64,000 bases of DNA from Rhodanobacter sp. B05. Lineage in GTDB: Bacteria > Pseudomonadota > Gammaproteobacteria > Xanthomonadales > Rhodanobacteraceae. Position 1 is the first letter of the stretch, and the number at the start of each line of letters is the position of its first letter. Position numbers and translations under genes: made by a program. Below, piece by piece: positions 1-10,856 of the stretch. Where the stretch lies: the NCBI RefSeq assembly GCF_002001085.1, contig NZ_MUNU01000003.1:62001-126000 (forward strand), given 5' to 3'. The notes under the pieces were generated by a model. The model made no database searches and had not been told where the DNA came from. It was given only the letters and a program-made list of their open reading frames with translations.

Positions 1-1201
1 GGAGGCGAAGTCGAAGCTGATGGGGCGCATCGTCGACGGCTACAGCAACGTGCTCACCCTGAAGCTGTTCGCGCATACGCGCCGCGAGGAAGCCTACGTG
101 GCCGATGCGATGGCCGAGCAGACCGACAAGCTGCGCTTGATGACCCGCATCACCACCCTGATGGACGTCAGCATCACCACCCTCAACGGCTTCCTGATCA
201 CCGGCACGTCGGCGCTGGCGATCTGGCTGTGGAGCGAGGGCCGCGTGACGGTGGGTGCGATCGCGCTGTCGACCGGGCTGGTGATCCGCATCAACAACAT
301 GTCCGGCTGGATCATGTGGGTGGTCAACGGCATCTTCGAGAACGTGGGCACGGTGCAGGACGGCATGACCACGATCTCGCAGCCGCGCGCGGTACAGGAT
401 CACGAAGGCGCGATGCCGCTGGAGGTAGTCAACGGCGCGCTGCGCTTTGATCATGTCCACTTCCACTACGGCAAGCAGGGCGGCGTGATCGCGGGGCTGA
501 ACCTGGACGTGCGCGCGGGCGAGAAGATCGGCGTGGTGGGTCCATCCGGCGCCGGCAAGTCGACCCTGGTCAACGTGCTGCTGCGGCTGTACGACCTCGA
601 GGATGGACGCATCCTGGTCGACGGCCAGGACATCGCCGGCGTGACCCAGGAAAGCCTGCGCTCGCAAATCGGCGTGGTCACCCAGGACACCTCGCTGCTG
701 CACCGCTCGATCCGCGACAACATCCTGTATGGACGTCCCGATGCCAGCGAGGCGCAAATTGCCGAGGCGGTGCGCAAGGCCCGCGCCGACGAGTTCATCC
801 CGCAACTGATCGATGGCGAGGGGCGCAGCGGCTACGACGCGCTGGTCGGCGAGCGCGGCGTGAAGCTCTCCGGTGGCCAGCGCCAGCGCATCGCGATCGC
901 GCGCGTGCTGCTGAAGGACGCGCCGATCCTGGTGCTCGACGAGGCCACCTCGGCGCTGGATTCCGAAGCGGAGGCGGCGATCCAGGACAGTCTCGACCTG
1001 CTGATGCAGGGCAAGACCGTCATCGCCATCGCGCATCGGCTGTCCACCATCGCGCGGATGGATCGGCTGGTGGTGCTGGACAAGGGCGCGATCGTTGAGA
1101 CCGGCACGCACGCCGAGCTGATCGCGCAGGACGGTCTGTATGCACGGCTGTGGAAACGGCAGACCGGCGGCTTCGTGGCGGCGGACGATGCTTTGGCGTG
1201 A
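1..1201 (+). CDS. ABC exporter, fused membrane and ATPase domains (5' end missing)
   Basis: C-terminal part of an ABC exporter subunit in which membrane domain and ATPase are fused. The frame is open from base 2, upstream of the first visible ATG at 20, so the gene starts outside the window; about 399 residues are visible. The first ~140 residues are the end of the membrane domain with two hydrophobic stretches. The ATPase has Walker A GPSGAGKST (539-565), signature LSGGQRQR (866-889), Walker B ILVLDEATSALD (926-961) and the H-loop AIAHRLS. The family exports lipids, drugs or peptides from the inner membrane as dimers; the substrate cannot be named from this part. The gene ends 175 bases before a lipoprotein gene and no partner gene is visible. 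Confidence 0.93.
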   Translation, partial: EAKSKLMGRIVDGYSNVLTLKLFAHTRREEAYVADAMAEQTDKLRLMTRITTLMDVSITTLNGFLITGTSALAIWLWSEGRVTVGAIALSTGLVIRINNMSGWIMWVVNGIFENVGTVQDGMTTISQPRAVQDHEGAMPLEVVNGALRFDHVHFHYGKQGGVIAGLNLDVRAGEKIGVVGPSGAGKSTLVNVLLRLYDLEDGRILVDGQDIAGVTQESLRSQIGVVTQDTSLLHRSIRDNILYGRPDASEAQIAEAVRKARADEFIPQLIDGEGRSGYDALVGERGVKLSGGQRQRIAIARVLLKDAPILVLDEATSALDSEAEAAIQDSLDLLMQGKTVIAIAHRLSTIARMDRLVVLDKGAIVETGTHAELIAQDGLYARLWKRQTGGFVAADDALA

Positions 1202-1376
1202 ACCAGCTCGGCAGGGTACGCAGGTTTCCCGCCGTTCGCTCCCTTGCCAGCCTTGACGGACTTCGGCATGATTTTGTCAGGGTGAATCCAGCTGCAAGTC
1301 TTCCGACCTGAAGGCGCCGCGCGTTTGTGCGGTGCTGCGATGTGCAACGGATCTGCGGCACGCGAGGGGAAACGCG

Positions 1377-1817
1377 ATGAGTAGCTGCAGGTGGCCGTCG
1401 GGGTTGGCGCTGTTGTTGCTGCTCGGTGGCTGCGCCACCGGCTATCACTCCGACCAGGGCGTGATCCGCGGTTACACCGGCGGCTACTGGGATCAGCCCG
1501 GCCCGGGCGAACTGCTCAAGGTGGGTTTTGGCGGCAACGGCTATATCGACCGCGACACCACCCATGCCTACCTGATGTATCGCTGTGCAGAGCTGGCGCT
1601 GCAGCGGCACAAGCCGTATTTCCGCATGTACGAATCCTTGCCGGATGCGATCCGTGACCGGCCCGCGATGGATCTCACCGTGGGCCGCGTGGCCGGCGCG
1701 ATGGGCGACTGGGTGTTCGTCCTGTTCGACCAGAACTATTCAGCGGGCGACCTGTCGGCGACCGAGGTGGAGCAGCGCTACGCCTCCTATATCCATCCGC
1801 AGGGAGCCCACTCGTGA
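1377..1817 (+). CDS. small outer-envelope lipoprotein of unknown function
   Basis: 146 residues. The start ATG at 1377 is chosen because GAGGGG (1364-1369) lies just upstream and because the protein then begins with a short basic segment, a leucine-rich core and the lipobox LGGC, a typical lipoprotein signal; an upstream in-frame start would add 15 residues before it. The mature part (GYHSDQG onward) has GN and YRCAELAL segments that remind me of the CC0125/CC1285 lipoprotein family, which has no known function. Its stop overlaps the GTG start of the next lipoprotein gene by four bases, so the two are very probably co-translated. Confidence 0.75.
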   Translation: MSSCRWPSGLALLLLLGGCATGYHSDQGVIRGYTGGYWDQPGPGELLKVGFGGNGYIDRDTTHAYLMYRCAELALQRHKPYFRMYESLPDAIRDRPAMDLTVGRVAGAMGDWVFVLFDQNYSAGDLSATEVEQRYASYIHPQGAHS

Positions 1818-2269
1818 GCCGCCGCGGACGCATCACCCGTCGCCTCGGCGCTGGCCTGGCGCTGGCCATGCTCGGCGGTTGTGTCGGCCTGCCGATGTAT
1901 CAGCCTGGGCCGAACCAGCCGCTGGCCACGATCAGGCTGTCGCCAAGCATGGCCAGCCAGTCGATGCCGTTGAGCATGTGCGACGGCCAGCACTGCTACG
2001 ACCTGAAGAACAGCCATGGCGAATTGCAGGTGCCCGTCGGCCATCGCCTGATGCTGTTCAAGGTACTGGTGGCCACCGGTTACCAGCGGATGTACTCGTG
2101 TTCGCCGGACCTGAGCTTCGTGCCGTATGCCGGCGTCGTCTATTACGCCGATTTCGCGCTGCGCGCCGAACATTGCGTGCTGGGCCTGTACCGGGATGCG
2201 CCATTCAGCCGGGTCGGCGTCATGCTCGAGCCGACCGTGCGCGGCGTGCCGCACAAGCGCGCGGGGTGA
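1814..2269 (+). CDS. second small lipoprotein, unknown function
   Basis: 151 residues from a GTG start that overlaps the previous stop codon (GTGA, 1814-1817), which is the main reason for choosing it. The N-terminus is basic (MSRRGRITRR), followed by a hydrophobic core and lipobox MLGGC, so the protein should be lipid-anchored. The mature part contains four cysteines after the lipobox (near C52, C57, C81, C106), which could form disulfides in the periplasm. I do not recognise a family. Its close coupling to the upstream lipoprotein suggests a shared role in the envelope. Confidence 0.7.
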   Translation: MSRRGRITRRLGAGLALAMLGGCVGLPMYQPGPNQPLATIRLSPSMASQSMPLSMCDGQHCYDLKNSHGELQVPVGHRLMLFKVLVATGYQRMYSCSPDLSFVPYAGVVYYADFALRAEHCVLGLYRDAPFSRVGVMLEPTVRGVPHKRAG

Positions 2270-2372
2270 GCTTGCGCGGTTGCCGCGGCGCCCTTTGAAG
2301 ACGGCGGATCGGCGATCGCGGCTTCGACGCGATCAAGCGATACTGCCTCTCACTCCTTCGAAGGAACGATCC

Positions 2373-3134
2373 ATGTCGTCTCGCCTGATTCCCGTCATGC
2401 TGCTTGCCGCCCTTGCGCTGCCTGCCCTGGCGAGGGCCGACGCGGTTGCCGACTTGCGTGCCAGGTTGGACCGCTTGCAGGCGACGCAGCCACTGACGGC
2501 GACCGTGAAGGTCAGCAGCACCGTGAGAGACGAAGACGGCAAGACCTCGCAGGCGCAGTTGGAAATCAGCGTGGCCAGTGGCGGCGACGGCCTGCGCATC
2601 GGCTTTTCACCGGCGCTGTTGCAACGCGCGTCGCGCGAAGCGGCGGCCAACGCGAAGAACAAGGACGCACCCACGCCGATCGAGGACCTGCTTGGCAAGC
2701 TCAGCCCGGTGAACGTGCAGCCGATGGTCGACTACGCGCCGGTGCTGCGCCGCCAGCTCGATGGAGTCACCCTGGCCGGCCAGCGCGACGAAGTGCGTGA
2801 CGGCAAGCCCACGCACCTGCTGGTATTCGACGTGCCGTTGCCAGCCTCGGCCAGCAAGCAGATGACGATCAAGCACTACACCGGCCAGATCATGGTCTGG
2901 ACAGGGGCGGATGGCGTGCCGGTGGCAGTGCGCAACGTGATGGATGTAAAGGGGCGAAAACTGCTGATCAGCATCGAGCTCGGCACGACCACCGACTACC
3001 GGCTGGCCGTCGTCGGCACGCGCCTGGTGGTGTTGTCGCGTCGTACCGAGGAAACCCATTCGGTGTTCGGCAAGGCCGGCAGCAGCGTCACCGCGGCGAC
3101 CATGGTCCCGCTGCCGGCCACGCCGGGCGCCTGA
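2373..3134 (+). CDS. exported protein of unknown function
   Basis: 253 residues. ATG at 2373 is preceded by AAGGAA (2361-2366), and the product begins with a clear signal peptide (MSSRLIPVMLLAALALPALARA, cleavage probably after ARA). The mature part begins with a heptad-like ADLRARLDRLQ segment and then alternates short beta-like stretches with polar residues, as in periplasmic beta-rich proteins. No catalytic motif and no family that I recognise. It follows the lipoprotein pair by 103 bases on the same strand and could share their transcript. The C-terminus is rich in small residues. Confidence 0.7.
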   Translation: MSSRLIPVMLLAALALPALARADAVADLRARLDRLQATQPLTATVKVSSTVRDEDGKTSQAQLEISVASGGDGLRIGFSPALLQRASREAAANAKNKDAPTPIEDLLGKLSPVNVQPMVDYAPVLRRQLDGVTLAGQRDEVRDGKPTHLLVFDVPLPASASKQMTIKHYTGQIMVWTGADGVPVAVRNVMDVKGRKLLISIELGTTTDYRLAVVGTRLVVLSRRTEETHSVFGKAGSSVTAATMVPLPATPGA

Positions 3135-3598
3135 ATCCACGGCATGTCGGAGCGTGCGGGGCAGGTCGCAGACGGCATCGTCCACCGGAGAAGTGATGCC
3201 CTGTCGCAAGAGCCGGTCTGACCGTTTGCGGGCGACCAGGCCACCAGCATGGTTCCCTGCGTTGGGTGATCCGCGGAGGGCGACATCGCGTCCGGACGTC
3301 CAAACCCGGTCACCCATCGGTGACTGGGACCGCGGACTGCGACATGGTATCCAGACAGGCGCCTGGCGCCGCGGCACGCTTGCTCCCATGCACCCCGCCA
3401 CGACGGCAACCCCGCGTGGCAGGCACCCGGCACCTGCCGATGGCCGCCCAGGTCGGTTATGGTGCCGGCAGGCACACATGTTGGTGCACCATGTTTCCCG
3501 GCGTCGCCTGACGGCGCCCAACCACGACCGGCAGCAACCCATCGCGCGGTCAGGCAGCAGCAAACCACCGCAACACCCACCTGTACAGGAGATTGCAG
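3135..3598. other. 464-base intergenic region upstream of the undA-like gene
   Basis: No convincing gene. A short open frame runs through it, but it lacks the codon bias of its neighbours and any ribosome site. It holds one inverted repeat, ATGGTGC (3459-3465) and GCACCAT (3486-3492) separated by 20 bases, which includes the 10-bp palindrome TGGTGCACCA (3482-3491). This is 107 bases upstream of the next start and could be an operator. I see no clear sigma-70 promoter. Confidence 0.5.
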
Positions 3599-4372
3599 AT
3601 GAACACCCGTTTTGAACGCACCGGCCCGTTGACCGAACTGAGCAGCTATCCGCAATGGGCGCAGGACATGGTGGCCGATTGCGCCAGCACCAAGCAGAAG
3701 GTGCTCGACCATGAACTTTGGGCGCGGATGGCCGATACGACGCTTGATCCCGTGGCAACGTCGAATTTCATGGTGGCGGTCTGGCCCTTCATCGAAAGAT
3801 TTCCCTCCTACATGGCGCTGAATCTGCTGAAGACCCGTTACGGTCGCAGCCCGGGCGACGACCTGGCACGCCGCTGGCTGGTGCGAAATATCCGCGTCGA
3901 ACAGAATCATGCCGAATACTGGCTGAGCTGGGCGGCGGGCGCAGGGGTGGCTCGCGATACGGTATTGAACGAGCGGCCGGCATTTGGCTCCCAGGTCCTG
4001 GCCGATTGGTGCGAGGACATCAGCGCCCATGGAACGCTGGCGGCGGGCATGCTGGCCACCAATTATGCAATCGAGGGCGTTACTGGCGAGTGGTCGCAGC
4101 CGATCTATGAAAGCCAGATCTATGCGGAGAGCTTTCCGCCGAATGTCCGCACGGGCAGCCTGCGCTGGCTGCAACTGCATGCGGCGTATGACGATATTCA
4201 CCCGTGGGAGGCGTTGGAGATCGTCTGCACCATCGTCGGAGCCGCGCCCAAGGCAGTTGAAGTGGCCCATCTGGGAGAGTGCGTACGTCGCAGCTACACC
4301 AGCATGCACATGGTGGGCGATTTGTGCATGCAGGCACATCGGTATTTCAATACGACCAAGGCGGTGGCCTGA
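3599..4372 (+). CDS. undA: UndA-like non-haem diiron fatty-acid decarboxylase (1-alkene forming)
   Basis: 257 residues; ATG at 3599 has AGGAG at 3587-3591. The protein belongs to the haem-oxygenase-like diiron (TenA/THI-4 fold) group. The expected iron ligands are all present: E66, an ExxH pair E101/H104, E159, and HxxxDxxH as H194/D198/H201. The E101, H104, E159 and H194 numbers and many surrounding stretches (RTGPL near the start, ARRWL, NYAIEG, HPWEALEI) match what I remember of Pseudomonas UndA, which oxidatively decarboxylates medium-chain fatty acids such as laurate to terminal alkenes like 1-undecene. The alternative is another diiron oxygenase of the same fold acting on a different carboxylate. 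It stands alone, with a 464-base leader region and a GGDEF-EAL gene 67 bases downstream. Codons look a little more AT-rich than in neighbours, so acquisition by transfer is possible. Confidence 0.78.
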   Translation: MNTRFERTGPLTELSSYPQWAQDMVADCASTKQKVLDHELWARMADTTLDPVATSNFMVAVWPFIERFPSYMALNLLKTRYGRSPGDDLARRWLVRNIRVEQNHAEYWLSWAAGAGVARDTVLNERPAFGSQVLADWCEDISAHGTLAAGMLATNYAIEGVTGEWSQPIYESQIYAESFPPNVRTGSLRWLQLHAAYDDIHPWEALEIVCTIVGAAPKAVEVAHLGECVRRSYTSMHMVGDLCMQAHRYFNTTKAVA

Positions 4373-4439
4373 ACTGGCGGCTCTGCCGATGGGCCATGCC
4401 ATCGACAGCCCGCTCGTGACATAAGATAAGCTGCGGTCC

Positions 4440-7196
4440 ATGCGCCATCAGCAGCACTTTTTGCAGCAGCCCCTGTCGCGGCGTTTGATGCCGCTGGGCT
4501 ACGGGTTGGTGCTCGTTGTCGGCATGGTCGTGCTGCTGACATGGGTGGCCTTGAGGGCCCAGACCACTCTCGCTGGTTTTCTGAACAGCGAGAGCGTCTG
4601 GTCGAAGGCGCAGAAGCAGTCGGTGATTGCGCTTGACTCCTATGCGATCAGCGGCAAGGCAGCCGATCTCGATCTGTTCCTCAGCAACTATTCCATTCTC
4701 GATTCCGATCGCCGCGCGCGCGACGCGATTGCGTCGGGTCAGTTTGATCCGGACCTGGTGAACGAGGCATTCGTGCGGGGCAGTGTGATGCCGTCGGCGC
4801 AGCCGGGCATGATTCTGTTTCTGCGGAATTTTTCGGGTATGCCTCATCTCAGGGAGGCCCTGCAGGCCTGGCGGTCGACCGACGGAGAGATCGATCAATT
4901 GGCCGCGATCGCCAGTGAATTGCGCCAGGCGTATGCGACCGGGACCATTTCTCCCGCAATGGCCAGCCACCAGCAGGAGCGTATCCACCAGCTCAATCAG
5001 TCGATCGAACCGCAGGCGAACCGGTTTTCGCTGGAGATCGCCCATGGGGCTTCCTGGTTGGGACAGGTGTTGTTCTTTTGTGTGCTGGGGGCTGCATGCC
5101 TTGCTGCCGTGCTCTGGCTGGGCATGGCCCGGCGCATCCTGGCCAGCATCCGTGGCAGCGAGGAGCGCTATCGCCTGTTGTTCGACAGCGCCGGCGACGC
5201 GATCGTGATGGTCGATGAGACCAGCGGGCGCATCCTGGATGTCAACCGCATCGCCGCAGCGTGGACCGGCCGCAGCGCCAAGGAGCTGATCGGCGATCGC
5301 TACGTGCACCTGTTCATGCAGTCCATGGTGGGCCAGCAGACCGGGCGTGCCGCCACCAATGTCCTGCTTGCCGCTGACGGCAGCACCCGACCGGTGGAGA
5401 CGCAGACCAGCATTGCCCGTTGGGGTGACGTGCCGGTATGCCAGGCGATCATCCGCGATATCTCCGAGCGCGTGGCAATGGAGCAGGAACGCCGGGTCGC
5501 GGCAGAGGCGCTCGCCAGCATCGCCGAGGGCGTGATCATCGCCGACGCCCGGCGACGGGTGATCTCCACCAATGCCGCGCATACCGAACTTACCGGCTTC
5601 ACCAGCCACGCGCTGTTGGGTCGACGCCTGGACGACACGCGCCGTCTGGCCGACGGCAAGCCGCTGCCGCAGGCCATCTGGGACGGCGTGGCGGCCGGTC
5701 GCAACTGGAGCGGCGAGGTGCACAGCACGCGCTTCGATGGCAGCTACTACCCGGAGCACCTCAGCATCAGTGCGATCCGCAATGCGGACAACCAGGTGGT
5801 CTACTACGTCGCGGTCTGCACGGATATCCACGAAGCCCAGGCCAACCAGCGCCGGCTGGAACACCTGGCCCGGCATGATGCGTTGACGGGTCTGGTCAAC
5901 CGGGCGGAATTCGAGCGCCATTGCAGCGACGCGATCGCGCTGGCCGAACGCGAGCGGCTGGCCGTGGTGGTGCTGTTCATCGACCTCGACGCCTTCAAGA
6001 TCGTCAATGACAGCTACAGCCATGCGATCGGCGACCGCCTGCTGGTCAAGGTCGGCGAGCGCGTCCGCAAGCAGCTGTCCGATGGAGACGTCGCCGGCCG
6101 CATCGGTGGCGACGAGTTCACCGTGCTGTTGCCGCGGCTGAGCTTGCGCGAGGATGCCAGGGCAATCGTGAACCGCCTGCTCTCGACGCTTTCCGAGCCC
6201 GTGCTGCTGGACGACTACGAGATCGTGCTCACCGCCAGCATCGGCGTGGCCGGCTATCCGCTCGACGGCAGTGATGCCGCGACGCTGATCGCCAATGCCG
6301 ATGCCGCCATGTATGCGGCGAAGACCGAGGAACGCAATGCGTTCCGCTTCTATACGCCGATGATGCACGCCGACAACCGGCGCCGGCTGCAACTGGCCAC
6401 CGAACTGCGCCAGGCACTGAGCCGCAACGAGTTTTATCTGGTGTTCCAGCCCAGCATCGAACTGCACACCGGACGGATCGTGGCGGCCGAGGCGCTGGTG
6501 CGCTGGCGGCATCCGGAACGCGGCGAGGTGCTGCCGGCGGAGTTCATTCCGGTGGCTGAAGGCCTCGGCCTGATCCGGCGCATCGACGAGTGGGTGCTGC
6601 AGGCGACCTGTGCCCAGATCCAGGCCTGGGACCTGGCCGGGGTACCGCCGATCCGGGTGGCGGTCAACATCTCGGCGCGCTGGTTCGGCCATCCATCCTT
6701 CGTCGAAGGGGTCAAGCGGACCCTGCAATCGCGTCACCTGTCCGCCCGTCGACTGCTGCTGGAGATCACCGAAAGCGCGATGCTGCGGCTGGGCGACGAT
6801 ACCCAGCGCACCATGCAAACCCTGCACACGCTGGGTATCGACGTGGCGATCGACGATTTCGGCACCGGCTACTCGTCGATGGCCTACCTCAAGCTGCCCG
6901 CGGTGGCCTATCTGAAGATCGACCGTTCCTTCGTCACGGGCCTGCCTGGCGACGCGAACGACGCGGCCATCACCGAAGCGATGCTGGCGATGTCCAGGAG
7001 CCTCGGCCTGATCGCCATTGCCGAAGGCATCGAAACCGAGGCACAGCACGATTTCCTGTTGCGTGCGGGTTGCGCCGAAGGGCAGGGCTACCTCTATTCC
7101 TACCCGTTGAAACCGGATGAAATCCAGGCGCTGCTGAGCCCGAACCAGCCCGGTACTCCGGCCAGGCTCAGGCTGGTGCCGCCCAAGCGCGGCTGA
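4440..7196 (+). CDS. membrane PAS-PAS-GGDEF-EAL cyclic-di-GMP enzyme
   Basis: 918 residues, inner membrane. Two transmembrane helices (about 17-38 and 208-230) enclose a ~170-residue helical periplasmic sensor region. Two PAS domains follow (from about 238 and 356), then a GGDEF domain with intact GGDEF at 556-560 and an EAL domain with E684-A685-L686, and DDFGTGYSS starting at 805. Both catalytic signatures look complete, so the protein could both make and degrade cyclic-di-GMP; which activity dominates cannot be read from sequence. The PAS domains probably bind a ligand or cofactor. The ATG at 4440 is the first plausible start after the undA-like stop and no strong ribosome site is visible. 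Orphan gene, not in an obvious operon. Confidence 0.93.
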   Translation: MRHQQHFLQQPLSRRLMPLGYGLVLVVGMVVLLTWVALRAQTTLAGFLNSESVWSKAQKQSVIALDSYAISGKAADLDLFLSNYSILDSDRRARDAIASGQFDPDLVNEAFVRGSVMPSAQPGMILFLRNFSGMPHLREALQAWRSTDGEIDQLAAIASELRQAYATGTISPAMASHQQERIHQLNQSIEPQANRFSLEIAHGASWLGQVLFFCVLGAACLAAVLWLGMARRILASIRGSEERYRLLFDSAGDAIVMVDETSGRILDVNRIAAAWTGRSAKELIGDRYVHLFMQSMVGQQTGRAATNVLLAADGSTRPVETQTSIARWGDVPVCQAIIRDISERVAMEQERRVAAEALASIAEGVIIADARRRVISTNAAHTELTGFTSHALLGRRLDDTRRLADGKPLPQAIWDGVAAGRNWSGEVHSTRFDGSYYPEHLSISAIRNADNQVVYYVAVCTDIHEAQANQRRLEHLARHDALTGLVNRAEFERHCSDAIALAERERLAVVVLFIDLDAFKIVNDSYSHAIGDRLLVKVGERVRKQLSDGDVAGRIGGDEFTVLLPRLSLREDARAIVNRLLSTLSEPVLLDDYEIVLTASIGVAGYPLDGSDAATLIANADAAMYAAKTEERNAFRFYTPMMHADNRRRLQLATELRQALSRNEFYLVFQPSIELHTGRIVAAEALVRWRHPERGEVLPAEFIPVAEGLGLIRRIDEWVLQATCAQIQAWDLAGVPPIRVAVNISARWFGHPSFVEGVKRTLQSRHLSARRLLLEITESAMLRLGDDTQRTMQTLHTLGIDVAIDDFGTGYSSMAYLKLPAVAYLKIDRSFVTGLPGDANDAAITEAMLAMSRSLGLIAIAEGIETEAQHDFLLRAGCAEGQGYLYSYPLKPDEIQALLSPNQPGTPARLRLVPPKRG

Positions 7197-7217
7197 GTGT
7201 CCGCGCCGACTGGTGGT

Positions 7218-9017
7218 TCAGAGTGGCGCGCAGTGGCGGGTAAGCCACTCAAGGTCGGCGCCGTCGAGCAACGGACTGAGCGCCGCGCGAACGATCGCAT
7301 GGTAATCGTCCAGCCAGGCGCGCTCCTCCGGATTGAGCAGGCCCGGCTCCAGCGCACGGCGATCGAATGGGCACATCGTCAGCGTCTCGAACGCGCGGTA
7401 TTCGCCGAATTCGGACTGCTCCGCCTCGACCACCACCGCCAGGTTCTCGTGGCGGATGCCATGTCGGCCGGGCTTGTACAGGCCCGGCTCGATCGAGCTG
7501 ATCATGCCCGGCTCCAGCGCCACCAGCGCGCCGCCGGCCAGCGGCGGACGGATGCTGTGCGGGCCTTCGTGCACATTGAGAAAGTAGCCGACGCCATGAC
7601 CCGTGCCGTGGCCGTAATCCATGCCTGCGGCCCACAGCGGCGCACGCGCCAGCGCATCCAGTTGCGGGCCGCTGGCGCCTTTCGGAAAGCGCGCGCGCGA
7701 CAGGGCGATCATTCCTTTCAGTACCAGGGTGGCGTCGCGGCGTTGTTCCGGCGTGGTCTCGCCCAGCGCCAATACGCGGGTGATGTCGGTGGTGCCGCCC
7801 AGGTACTGGCCGCCTGAGTCGATCAGCAACAGACCCTTCGGGTGCAGCGTGCTGTGCGATTCGGGCGTGGCGCGGTAGTGCGGCAGCGCGCCGTTGGCCT
7901 GGTAGCCGGCGATCGTGGCGAAACTTTCGCCGATCCAGCCGGGCTGGGCCGAGCGCTCTTCATGCAGCAGGCTGTCGACATCCAGTTCGGTGACCGTCAT
8001 GCCGGCCGCAAGGCGCTGTTCCAGTCGGCGGAAGCCGCGCACCAGGGCGGTGCCGTCGCGGCGCATCACCTCGCGGATGTGGTCCAGCTCGGTGCTGGTC
8101 TTGACCGCCTTGAACGCCGTGCTCGGGTTGGCCGCCTGGATTCGCTTCACGCCAGGCGCGACGGCCGCGGAGATCGCGCAGACGATGCGGTTTTCATCCA
8201 GCAACAGGCTGTCCGATCCGCCCAGTTCGGCGAGCGTCGAGGTGGTCGATGCGTAATCGGCGATGCCGATGCCGTCGGCGGCCAGCGCGGCGACCAGGGC
8301 ATCGTCGAGCTTGCTGCGCTGGACGAACAGGGTGGCGCGATCGTCCGGTTGCAGCAGCAGGTGGGCGAGGAAGATCGGGTTGCACTCGACATCGCTGCCG
8401 CGCAGGTTGGTCAGCCAGGCGATGTCGTCCAGGCTGGACAGCAGGTGATGGCTGGCGCCGAGCTTGCGCATCGCCTGGCGAACGCGCTTGAGCTTGTCGG
8501 CGCGCGGCGTGGTGGCATAAGCCGGATCATGAGCGAACACCGGCGCCAGCGGCAGGGCCGGGCGATCCGCCCAGACCACGCCGGGGAGATCCAGGTCCGT
8601 CCGCACGCTGGCGCCGACATCGGTCAGCCGGCGTTGCATGTCCTTGCAGGCGCTCATGGCCACGCTGTCACCGGCCACGGCCAGCACCTCGCCTTCGCCC
8701 AGATGCTGCTGCAGCCATTCCAGATGCTCGGGGGTGTGCGGCACGCGCAGCTTCATCAGGTTGATGCCGCCGCCGGCCAGTTGCTGCTCGGCCTGGGCGA
8801 AATAGCGCGAGTCGGTCCACAGCCCGGCTTGCTCGCGGCCGACGATCAGGGTGCCGGCCGAGCCGGTGAAGCCGGACAGCCATTCGCGTGCCGACCAGTG
8901 CGCCGGGAGATATTCGGACAGGTGGGGGTCGGCGCTGGGAACCAGCACGGCGGCGACACCATATTCCAGCATGGCCGCGCGCAGGGCGGCGAGACGGGCG
9001 GGGACGGGGTTGTTCAT
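7218..9017 (-). CDS. pepP: Xaa-Pro aminopeptidase (aminopeptidase P family, M24B)
   Basis: 599 residues, cytoplasmic metallopeptidase that removes an N-terminal residue before proline. It has the long three-domain layout: two creatinase-like N-terminal domains and a C-terminal pita-bread domain. The dinuclear metal ligands are visible at roughly residues 400-525: D in LLIDSGG, D in GTTDITR, H in GHGTGHGVG, E in SIEPGLY and a C-terminal E in the FETLTM segment. The length is that of the longer, eukaryote-like aminopeptidase P group rather than the 440-residue E. coli PepP, so the symbol is by function. It is read divergently from pyrG with a 143-base shared upstream region. Confidence 0.92.
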   Translation of the reverse strand: MNNPVPARLAALRAAMLEYGVAAVLVPSADPHLSEYLPAHWSAREWLSGFTGSAGTLIVGREQAGLWTDSRYFAQAEQQLAGGGINLMKLRVPHTPEHLEWLQQHLGEGEVLAVAGDSVAMSACKDMQRRLTDVGASVRTDLDLPGVVWADRPALPLAPVFAHDPAYATTPRADKLKRVRQAMRKLGASHHLLSSLDDIAWLTNLRGSDVECNPIFLAHLLLQPDDRATLFVQRSKLDDALVAALAADGIGIADYASTTSTLAELGGSDSLLLDENRIVCAISAAVAPGVKRIQAANPSTAFKAVKTSTELDHIREVMRRDGTALVRGFRRLEQRLAAGMTVTELDVDSLLHEERSAQPGWIGESFATIAGYQANGALPHYRATPESHSTLHPKGLLLIDSGGQYLGGTTDITRVLALGETTPEQRRDATLVLKGMIALSRARFPKGASGPQLDALARAPLWAAGMDYGHGTGHGVGYFLNVHEGPHSIRPPLAGGALVALEPGMISSIEPGLYKPGRHGIRHENLAVVVEAEQSEFGEYRAFETLTMCPFDRRALEPGLLNPEERAWLDDYHAIVRAALSPLLDGADLEWLTRHCAPL

Positions 9018-9128
9018 CCGCGCATGCTAGCAGGCCGGTCGCGATGGTTTCACGCGTGACGAGGCGCTGGAAATGAACGCGCCGGAGAAATTTTCGCCCG
9101 CCACCTCGCGGCGCGGCGGTTCTGCCGC

Positions 9129-9134
9129 TAAAAT
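9129..9134 (+). promoter_or_regulatory. possible -10 element of the pyrG promoter
   Basis: TAAAAT lies 27 bases upstream of the pyrG ATG in the divergent pepP-pyrG region. No matching -35 hexamer is visible at the usual distance, so this is a weak call based on one element. Confidence 0.3.
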
Positions 9135-9136
9135 GA

Positions 9137-10831
<1,695 letters not shown>

Positions 10832-10856
10832 AGGTTTTTCACCTCCCTGTGTCTGG

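Noticed and set aside
3154..3615. 153-codon frame upstream of the undA-like gene
   Set aside because: Overlaps the real start, lacks a ribosome site and the codon bias of neighbours; composition Arg/Pro-rich.
4347..7049. 900-codon open frame on the minus strand opposite the GGDEF-EAL gene
   Set aside because: Typical antisense shadow of a GC-rich gene: His/Gln/Arg-rich composition, no motif, no ribosome site, and the plus strand encodes a clear protein.
7218..9017. Creatinase rather than aminopeptidase P
   Set aside because: The full set of five metal ligands and the three-domain length fit aminopeptidase P; creatinases lack the metals and are shorter.
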